From: Rhizobium sp. 11515TR
GTDB lineage: Bacteria; Pseudomonadota; Alphaproteobacteria; Rhizobiales; Rhizobiaceae
NCBI RefSeq assembly: GCF_002277895.1
Contig: NZ_CP023000.1
Span: 620,001 to 684,000, forward strand
Direction of reading: 5' to 3'
Length of the DNA: 64,000 nucleotides
The position numbers were made by a program, and so were the translations under genes. The notes beneath the pieces were generated by a model that worked only from the letters and a program-made list of their open reading frames with translations, had not been told where the DNA came from and searched no databases. Of the stretch, positions 16,287 to 25,766 are shown in pieces; the first letter of the stretch is position 1, and the number at the start of each line of letters is the position of its first letter.

Positions 16287-17269
16287 GGCGCCACTCCCCT
16301 ATCGGGACCACTCACGATTGCCCGATGGGTCGCCGGATCGATATTGCCTCCGGACACGATAACAACCGTCAGACCATCGGGCTTGATCTTGCCGGCGAGC
16401 AAGGCCGCTATCCCGACGGCACCCGCCCCTTCGACGGTCAACCCCTCGATCAAGGCCGCATGGCGAATGCCGGCGGCGATCTCCTCCTCGCTAAGCAGGA
16501 TGACATTATCGAGAAGCGCCTGGCACATTCGGAACGTCAGGCGGTTATCGAGCCCAATGCCGCCACCCAGCGAATCCGCCAAGGTCTCTACCTCCTGCAC
16601 ATCCGTTGGACGACCGGCCGCAAGGCTCGCCGCCATCGCCGCGCCGCGCTCCATCGAAACGCCGACCACCTTGGCGGCCGGCAGACGGCTCTTGATCGCG
16701 GCTGCAACACCCGAGGCCAGCCCGCCGCCCGACAGCGGTACGAGAACCAGCGCCGTTTCCGGCAAATCGTCTGCGACCTCGAGCCCGAGCGTGCCCTGAC
16801 CGGCAATGACATCGGCGTCGTCGAAGGGCGGAATGAAACACATGCCCTCATCACGGACGAGGCGCTTGACCTCCAACATCGCATCATCCTGCGAGTGCCC
16901 GACGATACGGATGTCCGCGCCAAGATTTCGGATAGCCTCGACCTTGTTGGCGGGAACAAGTGCAGACAGGCAGATGGCCGCGCGAGCGCCCATCGTCTTG
17001 GCGGCATGGGCAACCGCCCTGCCGTGATTGCCGGTCGATGCCGTCACAAGCCCACGCGAACGTGCCTTTTCGTCCAGGCGCAAAAGCGCATTCGTGGCGC
17101 CGCGAAGCTTGAAACTGCCCGTGTGTTGATGATTTTCCAGCTTGAGATGAACCGGAACGCCCGTCCGCTGGGACAGAGCTTGCGAGAGCCGCAACGGCGT
17201 GCGCAGCATGTTTGGCGCAATGCGTTGCCGCGCCGCTTCTATATCCTGCAGTGTCACCATCATTGTCAT
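16283..17269 (-). CDS. eutB: EutB, threonine dehydratase-like hydroxyectoine utilisation enzyme
   Basis: A PLP-dependent fold-type II dehydratase of about 328 residues. The PLP lysine is in HTGSFKLRGATN (Lys54 from the ATG at 17269) and the phosphate-binding glycine loop is LSGGGLASG. In hydroxyectoine degradation EutB removes water from the hydroxylated diaminobutyrate. Several starts are possible (GTG 17293, ATG 17269, ATG 17260); 17269 gives the family-like N-terminus. It is the first gene of the eut-doe-ehu transcript. The eutA gene that normally precedes it in S. meliloti and R. pomeroyi is not present. Confidence 0.88.
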   Translation of the reverse strand: MTMMVTLQDIEAARQRIAPNMLRTPLRLSQALSQRTGVPVHLKLENHQHTGSFKLRGATNALLRLDEKARSRGLVTASTGNHGRAVAHAAKTMGARAAICLSALVPANKVEAIRNLGADIRIVGHSQDDAMLEVKRLVRDEGMCFIPPFDDADVIAGQGTLGLEVADDLPETALVLVPLSGGGLASGVAAAIKSRLPAAKVVGVSMERGAAMAASLAAGRPTDVQEVETLADSLGGGIGLDNRLTFRMCQALLDNVILLSEEEIAAGIRHAALIEGLTVEGAGAVGIAALLAGKIKPDGLTVVIVSGGNIDPATHRAIVSGPDRGVAP

Positions 17270-17376
17270 GGCGCACACCGATGCCTTGCCCACGATGCAA
17301 CCGGCGTCATCACGAATTTCATCTCTTTCTCGCGCTGGATATTCATGACATCAGCGTGAAAGAGACAATGGATCAT

Positions 17377-17408
17377 GTCAATCTGTATATTGTTTCATTA
17401 CAATTATA
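17377..17408 (-). promoter_or_regulatory. candidate eutB promoter and EnuR-type motif
   Basis: On the minus strand a TTGACA -35-like hexamer lies at 17382-17377, about 110 bp upstream of eutB. Just upstream is TAATTGTA, also found in front of enuR (8321-8328). A shared 8-mer at both EnuR-controlled ends is suggestive. No strong -10 is evident at ideal spacing. Confidence 0.3.
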
Positions 17409-17540
17409 AGTGCACCTTCCAAGACTGACGGCCAAGTGAGGCAATGTCAGCATGGCGCGCTTGGCGGGTCGCCAGGTGCATGGGATTTCGTATTCGTGCT
17501 GGTGCTGACGGAGGTTGCTGCGCGCTCCGTTCGAAAGACG

Positions 17541-18740
17541 TCAGGATTTCAGCGCGTGCCTGACCCTCAGGATCGCAAGGGCGACTGCTCCGATCACCAC
17601 GGGAATGGAGATCAGCATGTAGATTGGATTGATGTGAAGGCCGGCATGATCCGCCGTCTCGATCGCGACTTTGATCAGGCTCAGAAGGTAGTAGCTGATG
17701 GCGATGATCGAGAGACCCTCGACCGCCCGCTGGATTTTGACCTGGGTTTCAGCGCGCTCGGCCATGGCCTGGATCTGAACGGCGTTCTGGACCTCGATCT
17801 CCACCTGGATGCGGGTCTGGAGCAAATCGATCAGATGCATGGTCGCATGCGACAGTTGCTCCAGGCGCAATGCAGTCGCCTCACAACTCCTGACCGCCGC
17901 TTTGAAGCGGCGCGCGACGAAAACCCCGAAACGCTGAAAACCTGGGACATGGGTCTCGCGCAGCTCGGCGATGCGTTCCTCGACGATCTTGGCATAGGCT
18001 GCCGTGGCACCGAAACGATTGCGCGTCTGCGCCGCCGCGGAGATCACCTCCGCGGAAAGCTGGGAAATCTCATCGAGCAGTCGCTTATGATCTTCGGCAG
18101 AGGTCGATACGTGGCGATTGGTCAATTCGACAAGCTTCCGGTCATAGCCGCCAAGAACAGGACCAAGCCGCCGCGCCTCCGGAAAGCCCAAAAGCGCCAT
18201 GACGCGGTAGGTCTCGATTTCATAGACCCTGCGGACCATACGGCCGAGCCGGTATGCATTGAGGTCATGATTGAAGAGGATCGTGCGGCTGGTGCCGTTG
18301 TCTCCGACGCGAAAATCCGAGCAAACGAGTGCGGCTCCGCCGCCGATCGTGGGCGCCGCCGTATCGCCGAATTGAAGAGCCGAAAGGAGAGGTCCAAGTT
18401 CGCCCGGCGCCGATCCGCAAATGAGAATTTCCAATCGGCAAATGAACGACCAGTCGGTCAGGCCGGCGAGCCGCGCCGCCTCATCGATCGACAGCGAACC
18501 CGCGGGCCAGGTCGATGGTTCGGCCTCAAGAGGCGTAACTCGGGTGACAGTGACGAATTCGGTATGAAACTCGACCTGTGTCCGAGGGCCTTCGATTGCA
18601 TCCTCGGCAACGACGACACGGTGGCTCAGGTCGGAGATCGAGGGTGATGTGCCCGACAGGGCGATATGCTCGACCAGCGCCGGACCCGAAAAATAGATCG
18701 ATGGCCGCGCGTGAAGTTCCGAATTGAAATCGACTGCCAC
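17541..18740 (-). CDS. DUF3422 family membrane-anchored protein
   Basis: A protein of about 399 residues of the DUF3422 family. The hallmark N-terminal motif NSELHARPS is at residues about 6-14 when a GTG at 18740 is used as start, with a GGGGGG ribosome-binding stretch eight bases upstream. The middle is helical (long coiled stretch around the NRFGATAAYAKIVEERI segment) and the C-terminus has two hydrophobic spans. The open frame extends to 18890, but the extra residues look like leader. DUF3422 proteins have no defined role. It lies between the ectoine and BCAA blocks with no operon partner. Confidence 0.75.
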   Translation of the reverse strand: MAVDFNSELHARPSIYFSGPALVEHIALSGTSPSISDLSHRVVVAEDAIEGPRTQVEFHTEFVTVTRVTPLEAEPSTWPAGSLSIDEAARLAGLTDWSFICRLEILICGSAPGELGPLLSALQFGDTAAPTIGGGAALVCSDFRVGDNGTSRTILFNHDLNAYRLGRMVRRVYEIETYRVMALLGFPEARRLGPVLGGYDRKLVELTNRHVSTSAEDHKRLLDEISQLSAEVISAAAQTRNRFGATAAYAKIVEERIAELRETHVPGFQRFGVFVARRFKAAVRSCEATALRLEQLSHATMHLIDLLQTRIQVEIEVQNAVQIQAMAERAETQVKIQRAVEGLSIIAISYYLLSLIKVAIETADHAGLHINPIYMLISIPVVIGAVALAILRVRHALKS

Positions 18741-19014
18741 CGTTTTCGCCCCCCCAAGCAAATGCCTGCTCCAATCGTATGCCGGCCATTGCGGCAATCG
18801 GCAATGCTTCGTTGCCTGCGACAGAGTGTCCCGAGGTTTTGAAGGCAACCCTGTTCGGCTGAATTCTGAAATAGGGTAAGCTCGACGCAACCAACATCGA
18901 TCGCATGACTTGCGAACCGAGGCTTTCGGTAGAAAATAGCGGCGAACGCACGGCCAGGCTCAGAGAACCACACAACCGGCGGTTCGTCCTGGAACTGTTG
19001 AAGGGGAGACTTGC

Positions 19015-19563
19015 ATGACAAATGCCGCAAGCCTGGGATTGCCTGGCCTCCTGGGTCAAGACCATACGGGCATCACCGTTCCCGATCTTGACGAGGCACT
19101 CGACTTCTTCGTCCGAATACTCGGTTGCAGGCATGCCTATACCTTCGGCCCGATCGGCGATGATGAAGGCGATTTCATGCGCCAGGCGCTGGGCACTCAT
19201 CCACGCGCCCGCATCAGGCGCGCGGCGCTTATCCGCATCGGTCACGGCTCCAATCTGGAGCTCTTCGAATATGAGGCACCGGGCCAGCGCCGCCTTGGGC
19301 AAAAGAACAGCGACATTGGCGCCTTCCATGTCGGACTTTACGTCGAAGACATTCAGGCGGCCAAGGCCTACCTCGATGCACAAGGCATCACGACCCGCCT
19401 CGGACCGCTCCCCATCAGCGAGGGACCGAATGCCGGACAAAGCATCCTCTATTTCCAGTCCCCCTGGGGCTTGCAATTGGAGGTCATCAGCTATCCGGAG
19501 GGCATGGCCTACGAAAAGACGGCCGAAACGATCCTTTGGTCGCCAAAATCTCCGGAAAAATGA
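19015..19563 (+). CDS. VOC family (glyoxalase/bleomycin-resistance fold) protein
   Basis: A 182-residue protein with one full VOC module pair. The first metal-side strand is GQDHTGITVPDLDEALDFF and the second is AFHVGLYVEDIQAAKAYL, ending in SPWGLQLEVISYP with a probable metal-binding glutamate. An AAGGGGAG site precedes the ATG. The fold includes lactoylglutathione lyases, dioxygenases and epimerases; the substrate cannot be read from the sequence. It converges on the dihydrolipoyl dehydrogenase gene and is probably a single-gene transcript. Confidence 0.8.
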   Translation: MTNAASLGLPGLLGQDHTGITVPDLDEALDFFVRILGCRHAYTFGPIGDDEGDFMRQALGTHPRARIRRAALIRIGHGSNLELFEYEAPGQRRLGQKNSDIGAFHVGLYVEDIQAAKAYLDAQGITTRLGPLPISEGPNAGQSILYFQSPWGLQLEVISYPEGMAYEKTAETILWSPKSPEK

Positions 19564-19584
19564 TTACAGGCAGCTGAGACCGGC

Positions 19585-20973
19585 TCAGATGTGCAGAGCA
19601 TGGCCAAGCGCTTTCAATGCGGCTTCCTGCAGGCTTTCGCTGCGGGTCGGATGGGCGTGGATCGTGCCCGCGATGTCTTCCAGCCGCGCGCCCATCTCGA
19701 GTGCCAGCGAGAACGCGCTTGACAGTTCCGAGACGCCGGCACCAACCGCCTGCAGGCCGAGCACAAGATTGGTGTCCGCGCGCGCTACAGCCCGCACAAA
19801 ACCATCTTCCGACTGGGTCGTCATCGCCCGACCATTGGCAGCGAAGGGAAAGAGACCGACGCGGATTTCATAGCCCTGAGCGCGCGCTTCATCGGGTGAA
19901 AGCCCCGCGGTGACGATCTCGGGATCGGTGAAGCAGACAGCGGGAATGGCGCGTTTATCCCAAACACGCTTGCGGCCGGCAACGATCTCAGCGACCATCT
20001 CCCCCTGCGCCATGGCACGATGGGCAAGCATTGGCTCGCCGGTGACATCGCCGATCGCGTAGACGCCGCGCATGGATGTGCGGCAGCGTTCATCGATGCG
20101 GATGAAACGGCCGGCGCGATCGAGATCGAGTTCTTCGAGGCCCCAACCTTCCGTGCGCGGCTTGCGTCCGACTGTGACGAGAACCTTGTCCGCGGCGATC
20201 CGCTCTTCTTCGCCAGCAGCGGTCTCGATCAGCAGCGCCCCTCCCGAATAGGCTTTCGCCTTCGCTCCAGTCAAAACGCGCACACCAAGCTCATGTAGGC
20301 GCTTGGCAACGGGCTTGACGAGTTCGGCGTCATATTGCGGCAGGATTTGCGGCATCGCCTCGACCACGGTGACCTGCGCGCCCATCTTGGCAAAGGCTGT
20401 GCCGAGTTCCAGGCCGATATAGCCGCCGCCGACGACAGCAAGTGTATTGGGCACACTCGCCAGCGACAGCGCTTCGGTGGACGAAAGGATCGCTCCGCCA
20501 AAGGGCAGCAGCGGCAACTCGACCGGCTCGGAGCCTGTCGCAATGACAACCGTTTCGGCACGGATGACCTGAGTTCCGGTCTCGGTCTCGACTTCGACGG
20601 TCTTGCCGTCGCGGAACGTCGCCTGGCCATGCACGATCTTGACCTTGGACTTGCGTAAAAGACCGAGTACGCCGCCGTTCAGCCGGCCGACGATGCCATC
20701 CTTCCAGCGTATGGTCTGCGCGAGATCAAGCTTGGGTGCCTCGACGGTGATTCCAAGCGCATTGGGACTGGTCATGTGGCTGACCTTTTCGAACTCCTCG
20801 GCCGCGTGGATCAGCGCTTTGGAGGGGATGCAGCCAATATTCAGGCAGGTGCCGCCAGCCTTTGTGGATTCGACGATCACCGTATCGACGCCAAGCTGAC
20901 CGGCGCGGATGGCGCAGATATAGCCGCCGGGTCCGGCGCCGATGACGAGGAGCTTGCAGACGATTTCTTTCAT
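19585..20973 (-). CDS. lpdA: dihydrolipoyl dehydrogenase (E3) of the branched-chain keto acid complex
   Basis: A 462-residue flavoprotein disulfide reductase. The FAD motif GAGPGGYICAIRAGQLG is at the N-terminus, the redox-active cysteines are Cys43 and Cys48 in GGTCLNIGCIPSK, and the C-terminal dimer interface carries HAHPTRSE with the catalytic histidine. It reoxidises the lipoyl arm of the E2 subunit with NAD+. It is the last gene of the bkd operon, four bases after the E2 stop. Confidence 0.93.
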   Translation of the reverse strand: MKEIVCKLLVIGAGPGGYICAIRAGQLGVDTVIVESTKAGGTCLNIGCIPSKALIHAAEEFEKVSHMTSPNALGITVEAPKLDLAQTIRWKDGIVGRLNGGVLGLLRKSKVKIVHGQATFRDGKTVEVETETGTQVIRAETVVIATGSEPVELPLLPFGGAILSSTEALSLASVPNTLAVVGGGYIGLELGTAFAKMGAQVTVVEAMPQILPQYDAELVKPVAKRLHELGVRVLTGAKAKAYSGGALLIETAAGEEERIAADKVLVTVGRKPRTEGWGLEELDLDRAGRFIRIDERCRTSMRGVYAIGDVTGEPMLAHRAMAQGEMVAEIVAGRKRVWDKRAIPAVCFTDPEIVTAGLSPDEARAQGYEIRVGLFPFAANGRAMTTQSEDGFVRAVARADTNLVLGLQAVGAGVSELSSAFSLALEMGARLEDIAGTIHAHPTRSESLQEAALKALGHALHI

Positions 20974-20977
20974 GTCA

Positions 20978-22282
20978 TCAACCTTCGATGAAGATCAGCG
21001 CGGGGGTTTCGAGCAGCGCCTTGATCCGCTGGACGAAGACCGCCGCGTCCCAGCCGTCGACAATGCGATGGTCGAAGCTCGACGATAGGTTCATGATCTT
21101 GCGCGGAATGAACTGGGCCCCGTCCCAGACGGGCTGGGTCATGATCTTGTTGACGCCGACGATCGCGACTTCGGGATGGTTGATGATCGGCGTCGTCACG
21201 ATGCCGCCGAGCGCGCCGAGCGAGGAGATGGTGATCGTGGAACCGGACAGCTCCTCGCGTGCGGCGGTGCCATTGCGGGCAGCGTCGGCGAGGCGTGTCA
21301 GCTCGGCGGCGCAATCCCAGATCGACCTGGCTTCGGCGTGGCGGACGACCGGTACGGTCAGGCCGGAGGGCGTCTGCGTGGCGATGCCGATGTGGACGGC
21401 GCCGTAGCGGGTGACGACACCGGCATCATCGTCGAAGGTGGCGTTGATACCGGGCTGCTCGCCCAGCGTCTTCACCATCGCCCGCATCAGGAAGGGCAGA
21501 ATGGTCAGCTTCGGCTGATCGGGTTTGCGGCCGGCATTCATCGTCGCCCGCAAGTCTTCAAGGTCGGTGACATCGACCTCTTCGACATAGGTGATGTGGG
21601 GAATGCGCGAGGCTGCGAGGCGCATCTTCTCGGCGATGCGCCGGCGCAGGCCGGTGATCTTGATCTCCTCGACATCGGTCTTGCGGGCGGGGCCCGTTGG
21701 AGCAGCGATTGCGTGCTGCATGCCATGCGCGATGAACTGATCGAGATTGTCATGGGTGATGCGTCCCGCTGGCCCAGTGCCAGGCACCTGGCGCAAATCG
21801 ACGCCAGCCTCCTGGGCACGTAACCGGACGGCAGGGGAAGCAAGCGGACGCTCCGCCGGTTCGCGGGAAACCGGGCGCTCGACCGGCGCCGTCGACTGAA
21901 TAACCTTCGCTTCGACTGCCGGCCTTGCCAGAGGTGGTGCGACCGGCTTGGCCTCCCTCACCTCATCCTTGGCCGGTCCGGTCTTCGCAGGTTGGGGAGC
22001 CTCGGCGAGGGAGGCCTCTTCGCTCGCATTCCTATCCTCGCCAGCGACCTGGATGCGCAAGAGCGGCGCCTTGACGGCGACCGTATCGCCGACGTCGGCG
22101 CCGAGCCAGAGCACGACCCCTTCGACCGGAGAGGGGATTTCCACCGTCGCCTTGTCGGTCATGACTGCTGCGAGCACCATATCCTCACGCACCGGGTCGC
22201 CCGGTTTGACATGCCATTCGACCAGCTCGGCCTCGGCCACGCCTTCACCCACATCGGGCATTTTGATGACGAATTCACCCAT
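20978..22282 (-). CDS. bkdB: branched-chain alpha-keto acid dehydrogenase E2 (dihydrolipoamide acyltransferase)
   Basis: A 434-residue E2 core subunit. Residues 1-80 form one lipoyl domain with the lipoylated lysine in MTDKATV (Lys44). After an Ala/Pro-rich linker comes the peripheral-subunit-binding domain (PAVRLRAQEAGVDLRQVPG). The C-terminal catalytic domain ends with the active-site motif SFDHRIVDGWDAAVF. A start at 22282 (MGEFVIKMPD) fits the family; the longer frame is spurious. It starts two bases after the E1 beta stop. Confidence 0.92.
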   Translation of the reverse strand: MGEFVIKMPDVGEGVAEAELVEWHVKPGDPVREDMVLAAVMTDKATVEIPSPVEGVVLWLGADVGDTVAVKAPLLRIQVAGEDRNASEEASLAEAPQPAKTGPAKDEVREAKPVAPPLARPAVEAKVIQSTAPVERPVSREPAERPLASPAVRLRAQEAGVDLRQVPGTGPAGRITHDNLDQFIAHGMQHAIAAPTGPARKTDVEEIKITGLRRRIAEKMRLAASRIPHITYVEEVDVTDLEDLRATMNAGRKPDQPKLTILPFLMRAMVKTLGEQPGINATFDDDAGVVTRYGAVHIGIATQTPSGLTVPVVRHAEARSIWDCAAELTRLADAARNGTAAREELSGSTITISSLGALGGIVTTPIINHPEVAIVGVNKIMTQPVWDGAQFIPRKIMNLSSSFDHRIVDGWDAAVFVQRIKALLETPALIFIEG

Positions 22283-22284
22283 CC

Positions 22285-23298
22285 TCAGCCCTCCATCACT
22301 TCTTTCAACGCCCGGCCGACACGGGCGGGACCGGGGAAATAGTCCCATTCCTGTGCGTGCGGATACGGCGTGTCCCAGCCGGTCACGCGCACGATCGGTG
22401 CCTCAAGACTATAGAAGCAGTACTCCTGAACCAGTGATGCGACTTCCGCGCCGAAGCCGGAGGTAAGCGTTGCCTCGTGCACGACGACGCAGCGGCCGGT
22501 CTTCTTCACCGACTGGACGATCGTATCGAGGTCGAGCGGTAGAAGGCTGCGCAGATCGATCACCTCGGCATCGATCCCCGTCTCCTCGGCCGCGGCAAGC
22601 GCCACATGCACCATCGTACCGTAGGCGACCACGGTGACGGCACTCCCTGGCCGGCGGATTTCCGCCTTGCCGATCGGGATCGTGTAATGCCCTTCCGGAA
22701 CCTCGCCGAGATCATGCTTCGACCAGGGCGTCACCGGCCTTTCGTGATGACCATCGAAGGGGCCGTTATAGAGCCGCTTCGGTTCGAGGAACATCACCGG
22801 GTCCGGATCCTCTATCGCCGCGATCAGCAGGCCCTTGGCGTCGTAGGGATTGGACGGCACGATCACCTTCAATCCGCAGACATGTGTAAACAGCGCTTCC
22901 GGGCTCTGGCTATGCGTCTGCCCGCCGAAGATGCCGCCGCCGGTTGGCATGCGCACGACGATCGGGCAGGTAAAGTCGCCATTGGAGCGGTAGCGGATAC
23001 GCGCCGCTTCCTGGGTGATCTGGTCATAGGCCGGATACATATAATCGGCGAACTGGATTTCGACGCAGGGCTTCAAGCCGTAGGCGGCCATGCCGATCGC
23101 CGTACCGAGAATACCGGATTCGTTGATTGGCGCATCGAAGCAGCGGGTCTTGCCGTATTTGGCCTGGAGTCCCTGCGTGGCGCGGAAAACGCCGCCGAAG
23201 TAGCCGACATCCTCGCCGAAGACGACGACATTGTCGTCACGTCCCATCGAGACGTCCATGGCACTGCGCACGGCCTCGATCATTGTCATTCTTGCCAT
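22285..23298 (-). CDS. bkdA2: branched-chain alpha-keto acid dehydrogenase E1 component beta subunit
   Basis: A 337-residue transketolase-type beta subunit (MARMTMIEAVRSAMDV start). It contains the FGEDVGYFGG region that helps bind thiamine diphosphate and the FADYMYPAYDQI and MPTGGGIFGGQTHSQSPE segments typical of 2-oxoacid E1 beta. With E1 alpha it decarboxylates the keto acids of Val, Leu and Ile. Its ATG is one base after the E1 alpha stop. Confidence 0.92.
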   Translation of the reverse strand: MARMTMIEAVRSAMDVSMGRDDNVVVFGEDVGYFGGVFRATQGLQAKYGKTRCFDAPINESGILGTAIGMAAYGLKPCVEIQFADYMYPAYDQITQEAARIRYRSNGDFTCPIVVRMPTGGGIFGGQTHSQSPEALFTHVCGLKVIVPSNPYDAKGLLIAAIEDPDPVMFLEPKRLYNGPFDGHHERPVTPWSKHDLGEVPEGHYTIPIGKAEIRRPGSAVTVVAYGTMVHVALAAAEETGIDAEVIDLRSLLPLDLDTIVQSVKKTGRCVVVHEATLTSGFGAEVASLVQEYCFYSLEAPIVRVTGWDTPYPHAQEWDYFPGPARVGRALKEVMEG

Positions 23299-23299
23299 G

Positions 23300-24532
23300 T
23301 CAGTATCCTGCCTTCTGCCGCTGGCGGCGGATATGGGCGGGCATTTCCGCATAGACGCCCTCGAAGATGTCGCGCACCGATGGCTTACCGCCCGCATGCA
23401 GCGTGCCGTGGCTTTCGGCCTGCTTCTGTGCTTCGATAACTTCATCGAGAACCTCGGCCTCCGCCTGGGCATGGCGCTCTTCCGACCAGACACCACGCAT
23501 GATGAGATGCTTCTTTAGCCGCAACACCGGGTCGCCGAGCGGCCAGGCCTCGGATTCGGTTTTCGGCCGATAGGCGCTCGGGTCGTCGGAGGTGGAATGG
23601 GCGCCGACGCGGTAGGTGACATATTCGATCAGTGTTGGGCCGAGGTTGCGCCTTGCGCGCTCGGCCGCCCATTTGGCGACGGCATAGACCGCCAGATAGT
23701 CATTACCGTCGACCCGAAGCGCTGGGATGCCGAAGCCAAGGCCTCGAGCGGCGAAGGTGCCGGAACCGCCACGGGCAATGCCCTGGAAGGTGGAGATGGC
23801 CCATTGGTTGTTGACGATATTGAGGATGACCGGCGCCTTGTAGGTGGAGGCGAAGACCAGCGCCGAATGGAAGTCGGATTCGGCCGTCGAACCGTCGCCG
23901 ATCCATGCGGCGGCGATCCTGGTGTCGTTCTTGATGGCCGACGCCATCGCCCAGCCGACCGCCTGCACATACTGGGTGGCAAGATTGCCGGAGATGGTGA
24001 AGAAACCATGCTCTTTCGACGAGTACATGACCGGCAGTTGCCGACCGCGCAAAGGATCGGCCTCGTTCGAATAGATCTGGTTCATCATCTCGACCATCGG
24101 ATAGTCGTCGGCGATCAGGAGGCCTGCCTGCCGATAGGTCGGGAAGTTCATGTCCCCTTTGTTCAGCGCCTTGCGGAAGGCGGAACTCACCGCCTCTTCG
24201 CCAAGATGCTGCATGTAGAAAGAGGTCTTTCCCTGTCGTTGCGCCATCAGCATCCGGGCGTCGAAGGCCCTGAGCTTCATCATGTTGCGCAAGCCCGTCA
24301 GCAATTCCTCATCGGAGAGCAATCCGGCCCACGGGCCGACCGCCTCGCCGTCGCGGTTGAGAACGCGAATGATGGAATAAGCGAGATCGCGGATCTCCTC
24401 AGGCGCAACGTCGACCGCTGGTTTTGGCACGGAGCCGGCCTTGGCGATCTTGACGTTGGAGAAATCCGGCTGGCCGCCCGGCCGCACCGCCGGCTCGGGG
24501 ACGTGCAGGCTCAGATTTGGAACCTCGTTCAT
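23300..24532 (-). CDS. bkdA1: branched-chain alpha-keto acid dehydrogenase E1 component alpha subunit
   Basis: A 410-residue E1 alpha subunit. The thiamine-diphosphate motif begins WIGDGSTAESDFHSAL and ends NIVNNQWAIST, and the regulated loop YRVGAHSTSDDPSAYR is present. The start at 24532 (MNEVPNLSLH) agrees with bacterial BkdA1 proteins, which carry a proline-rich N-terminal arm like the one here. It is followed at once by the beta subunit gene. Confidence 0.92.
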   Translation of the reverse strand: MNEVPNLSLHVPEPAVRPGGQPDFSNVKIAKAGSVPKPAVDVAPEEIRDLAYSIIRVLNRDGEAVGPWAGLLSDEELLTGLRNMMKLRAFDARMLMAQRQGKTSFYMQHLGEEAVSSAFRKALNKGDMNFPTYRQAGLLIADDYPMVEMMNQIYSNEADPLRGRQLPVMYSSKEHGFFTISGNLATQYVQAVGWAMASAIKNDTRIAAAWIGDGSTAESDFHSALVFASTYKAPVILNIVNNQWAISTFQGIARGGSGTFAARGLGFGIPALRVDGNDYLAVYAVAKWAAERARRNLGPTLIEYVTYRVGAHSTSDDPSAYRPKTESEAWPLGDPVLRLKKHLIMRGVWSEERHAQAEAEVLDEVIEAQKQAESHGTLHAGGKPSVRDIFEGVYAEMPAHIRRQRQKAGY

Positions 24533-24613
24533 GCGCTGTGATACCTCCCTTGTCGGCCGCCCCACCCGCACTCCCCACGGCGGGCACGGCCGCAAACATT
24601 CTACGAAAACATA

Positions 24614-25741
24614 CTATAAGTTGCGCGCGATAACGATGCGCTGAACATCGCTCGTTCCCTCGTAAATCTGGCAGATGCGGACATCTCGGTAGATGCGCTC
24701 GACCGGATAGTCCGCCATATATCCGTAGCCGCCATGGATCTGGATCGCGTCGGAGCAGACTTTTTCGGCCATTTCCGACGCGAACAGCTTCGCCATCGAC
24801 GCTTCGGTAAGGCAGGGCTGCCCCTCCTCCTTCAACTGTGCCGCGTGCAACACCATCTGACGGGCGACCTCGATCTGCGTCGCCATATCCGCAAGCCGGA
24901 AGGCGACAGCCTGATGATCGATGATCGGCGAGCCGAACGTCTTGCGTTCGCGGGCATAGTCGCGCGCCGCCTCGAAAGCCGCTCGCGCCATGCCCACGGA
25001 CTGCGATGCGATGCCAATGCGCCCGCCTTCGAGATTCCACAGGGCGATCCTGTAACCGTCGCCTTCCTCGCCGAGCCGATTTTCAGCCGGGATGCGCATA
25101 CCGGTAAAGGCGATCTGGCAGGTGTCGGATGAGTGGAGACCGAGCTTGTGTTCGACGCGCACGACTTCGTAGCCGGGCGTGTCGATCGGCACGATGAAGG
25201 CCGAAATTCCTCTCTTGCCCGCCTCCGGGTCGGTGACGGCGAAGACGATGATGACATTGCCGTTCTTGCCCGACGTAATGAACTGCTTGGCGCCGTCGAT
25301 GACATAATGATCGCCGTCACGGCGGGCGCGGGTCTTCAGATTCGAGGCGTCGGAACCGGCCTGCGGCTCAGTCAAGGCAAAGCCGCCGATCCATTCGCCG
25401 CTTGCCAGTTTCGGCAGGAAACGCTGCTTCTGCTCCTCCGTGCCGTATTTCAGGATCGGCACGCAGCCGACGGAGCTGTGCACGCTCATGATGGTCGAGC
25501 ATGGCCCGTCTCCGGCGGCAATTTCCTCAAGTGCCACGGCATAGGCGATCACGCCCGTTTCCGAACCGCCATAGGCCTCGGGTACGAGCATGCCGAGGAA
25601 GCCGAGCTCGCCCATCTCCTTCAACTCCTCGCGGGGAAAGAGGCTCTTCGCATCGCGCTCGGCAGCACCCGGCGCCAAGCGCTCCCTGGCAAAATCACGC
25701 GCCATGTCGCGGATCTGGATCTGGTCTTCGCTCAGAATCAT
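24614..25741 (-). CDS. acyl-CoA dehydrogenase (branched/short chain type)
   Basis: A 375-residue FAD-dependent acyl-CoA dehydrogenase of full family length. The signature FALTEPQAGSDASN and the C-terminal catalytic segment ICQIYEGTSDVQR with the base glutamate are intact. Placed between bkd genes and a thiolase, it most likely oxidises isobutyryl-, 2-methylbutyryl- or isovaleryl-CoA. The exact chain preference is inferred from context. Confidence 0.88.
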   Translation of the reverse strand: MILSEDQIQIRDMARDFARERLAPGAAERDAKSLFPREELKEMGELGFLGMLVPEAYGGSETGVIAYAVALEEIAAGDGPCSTIMSVHSSVGCVPILKYGTEEQKQRFLPKLASGEWIGGFALTEPQAGSDASNLKTRARRDGDHYVIDGAKQFITSGKNGNVIIVFAVTDPEAGKRGISAFIVPIDTPGYEVVRVEHKLGLHSSDTCQIAFTGMRIPAENRLGEEGDGYRIALWNLEGGRIGIASQSVGMARAAFEAARDYARERKTFGSPIIDHQAVAFRLADMATQIEVARQMVLHAAQLKEEGQPCLTEASMAKLFASEMAEKVCSDAIQIHGGYGYMADYPVERIYRDVRICQIYEGTSDVQRIVIARNL

Positions 25742-25766
25742 GGTCCGGTCTCCTCCTCGAAACCGT

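Noticed and set aside
14500..18647. Long plus-strand frames opposite doeA, eutC, eutB and the DUF3422 gene
   Set aside because: All are antisense to well-supported genes and have no recognisable motifs or ribosome-binding sites.
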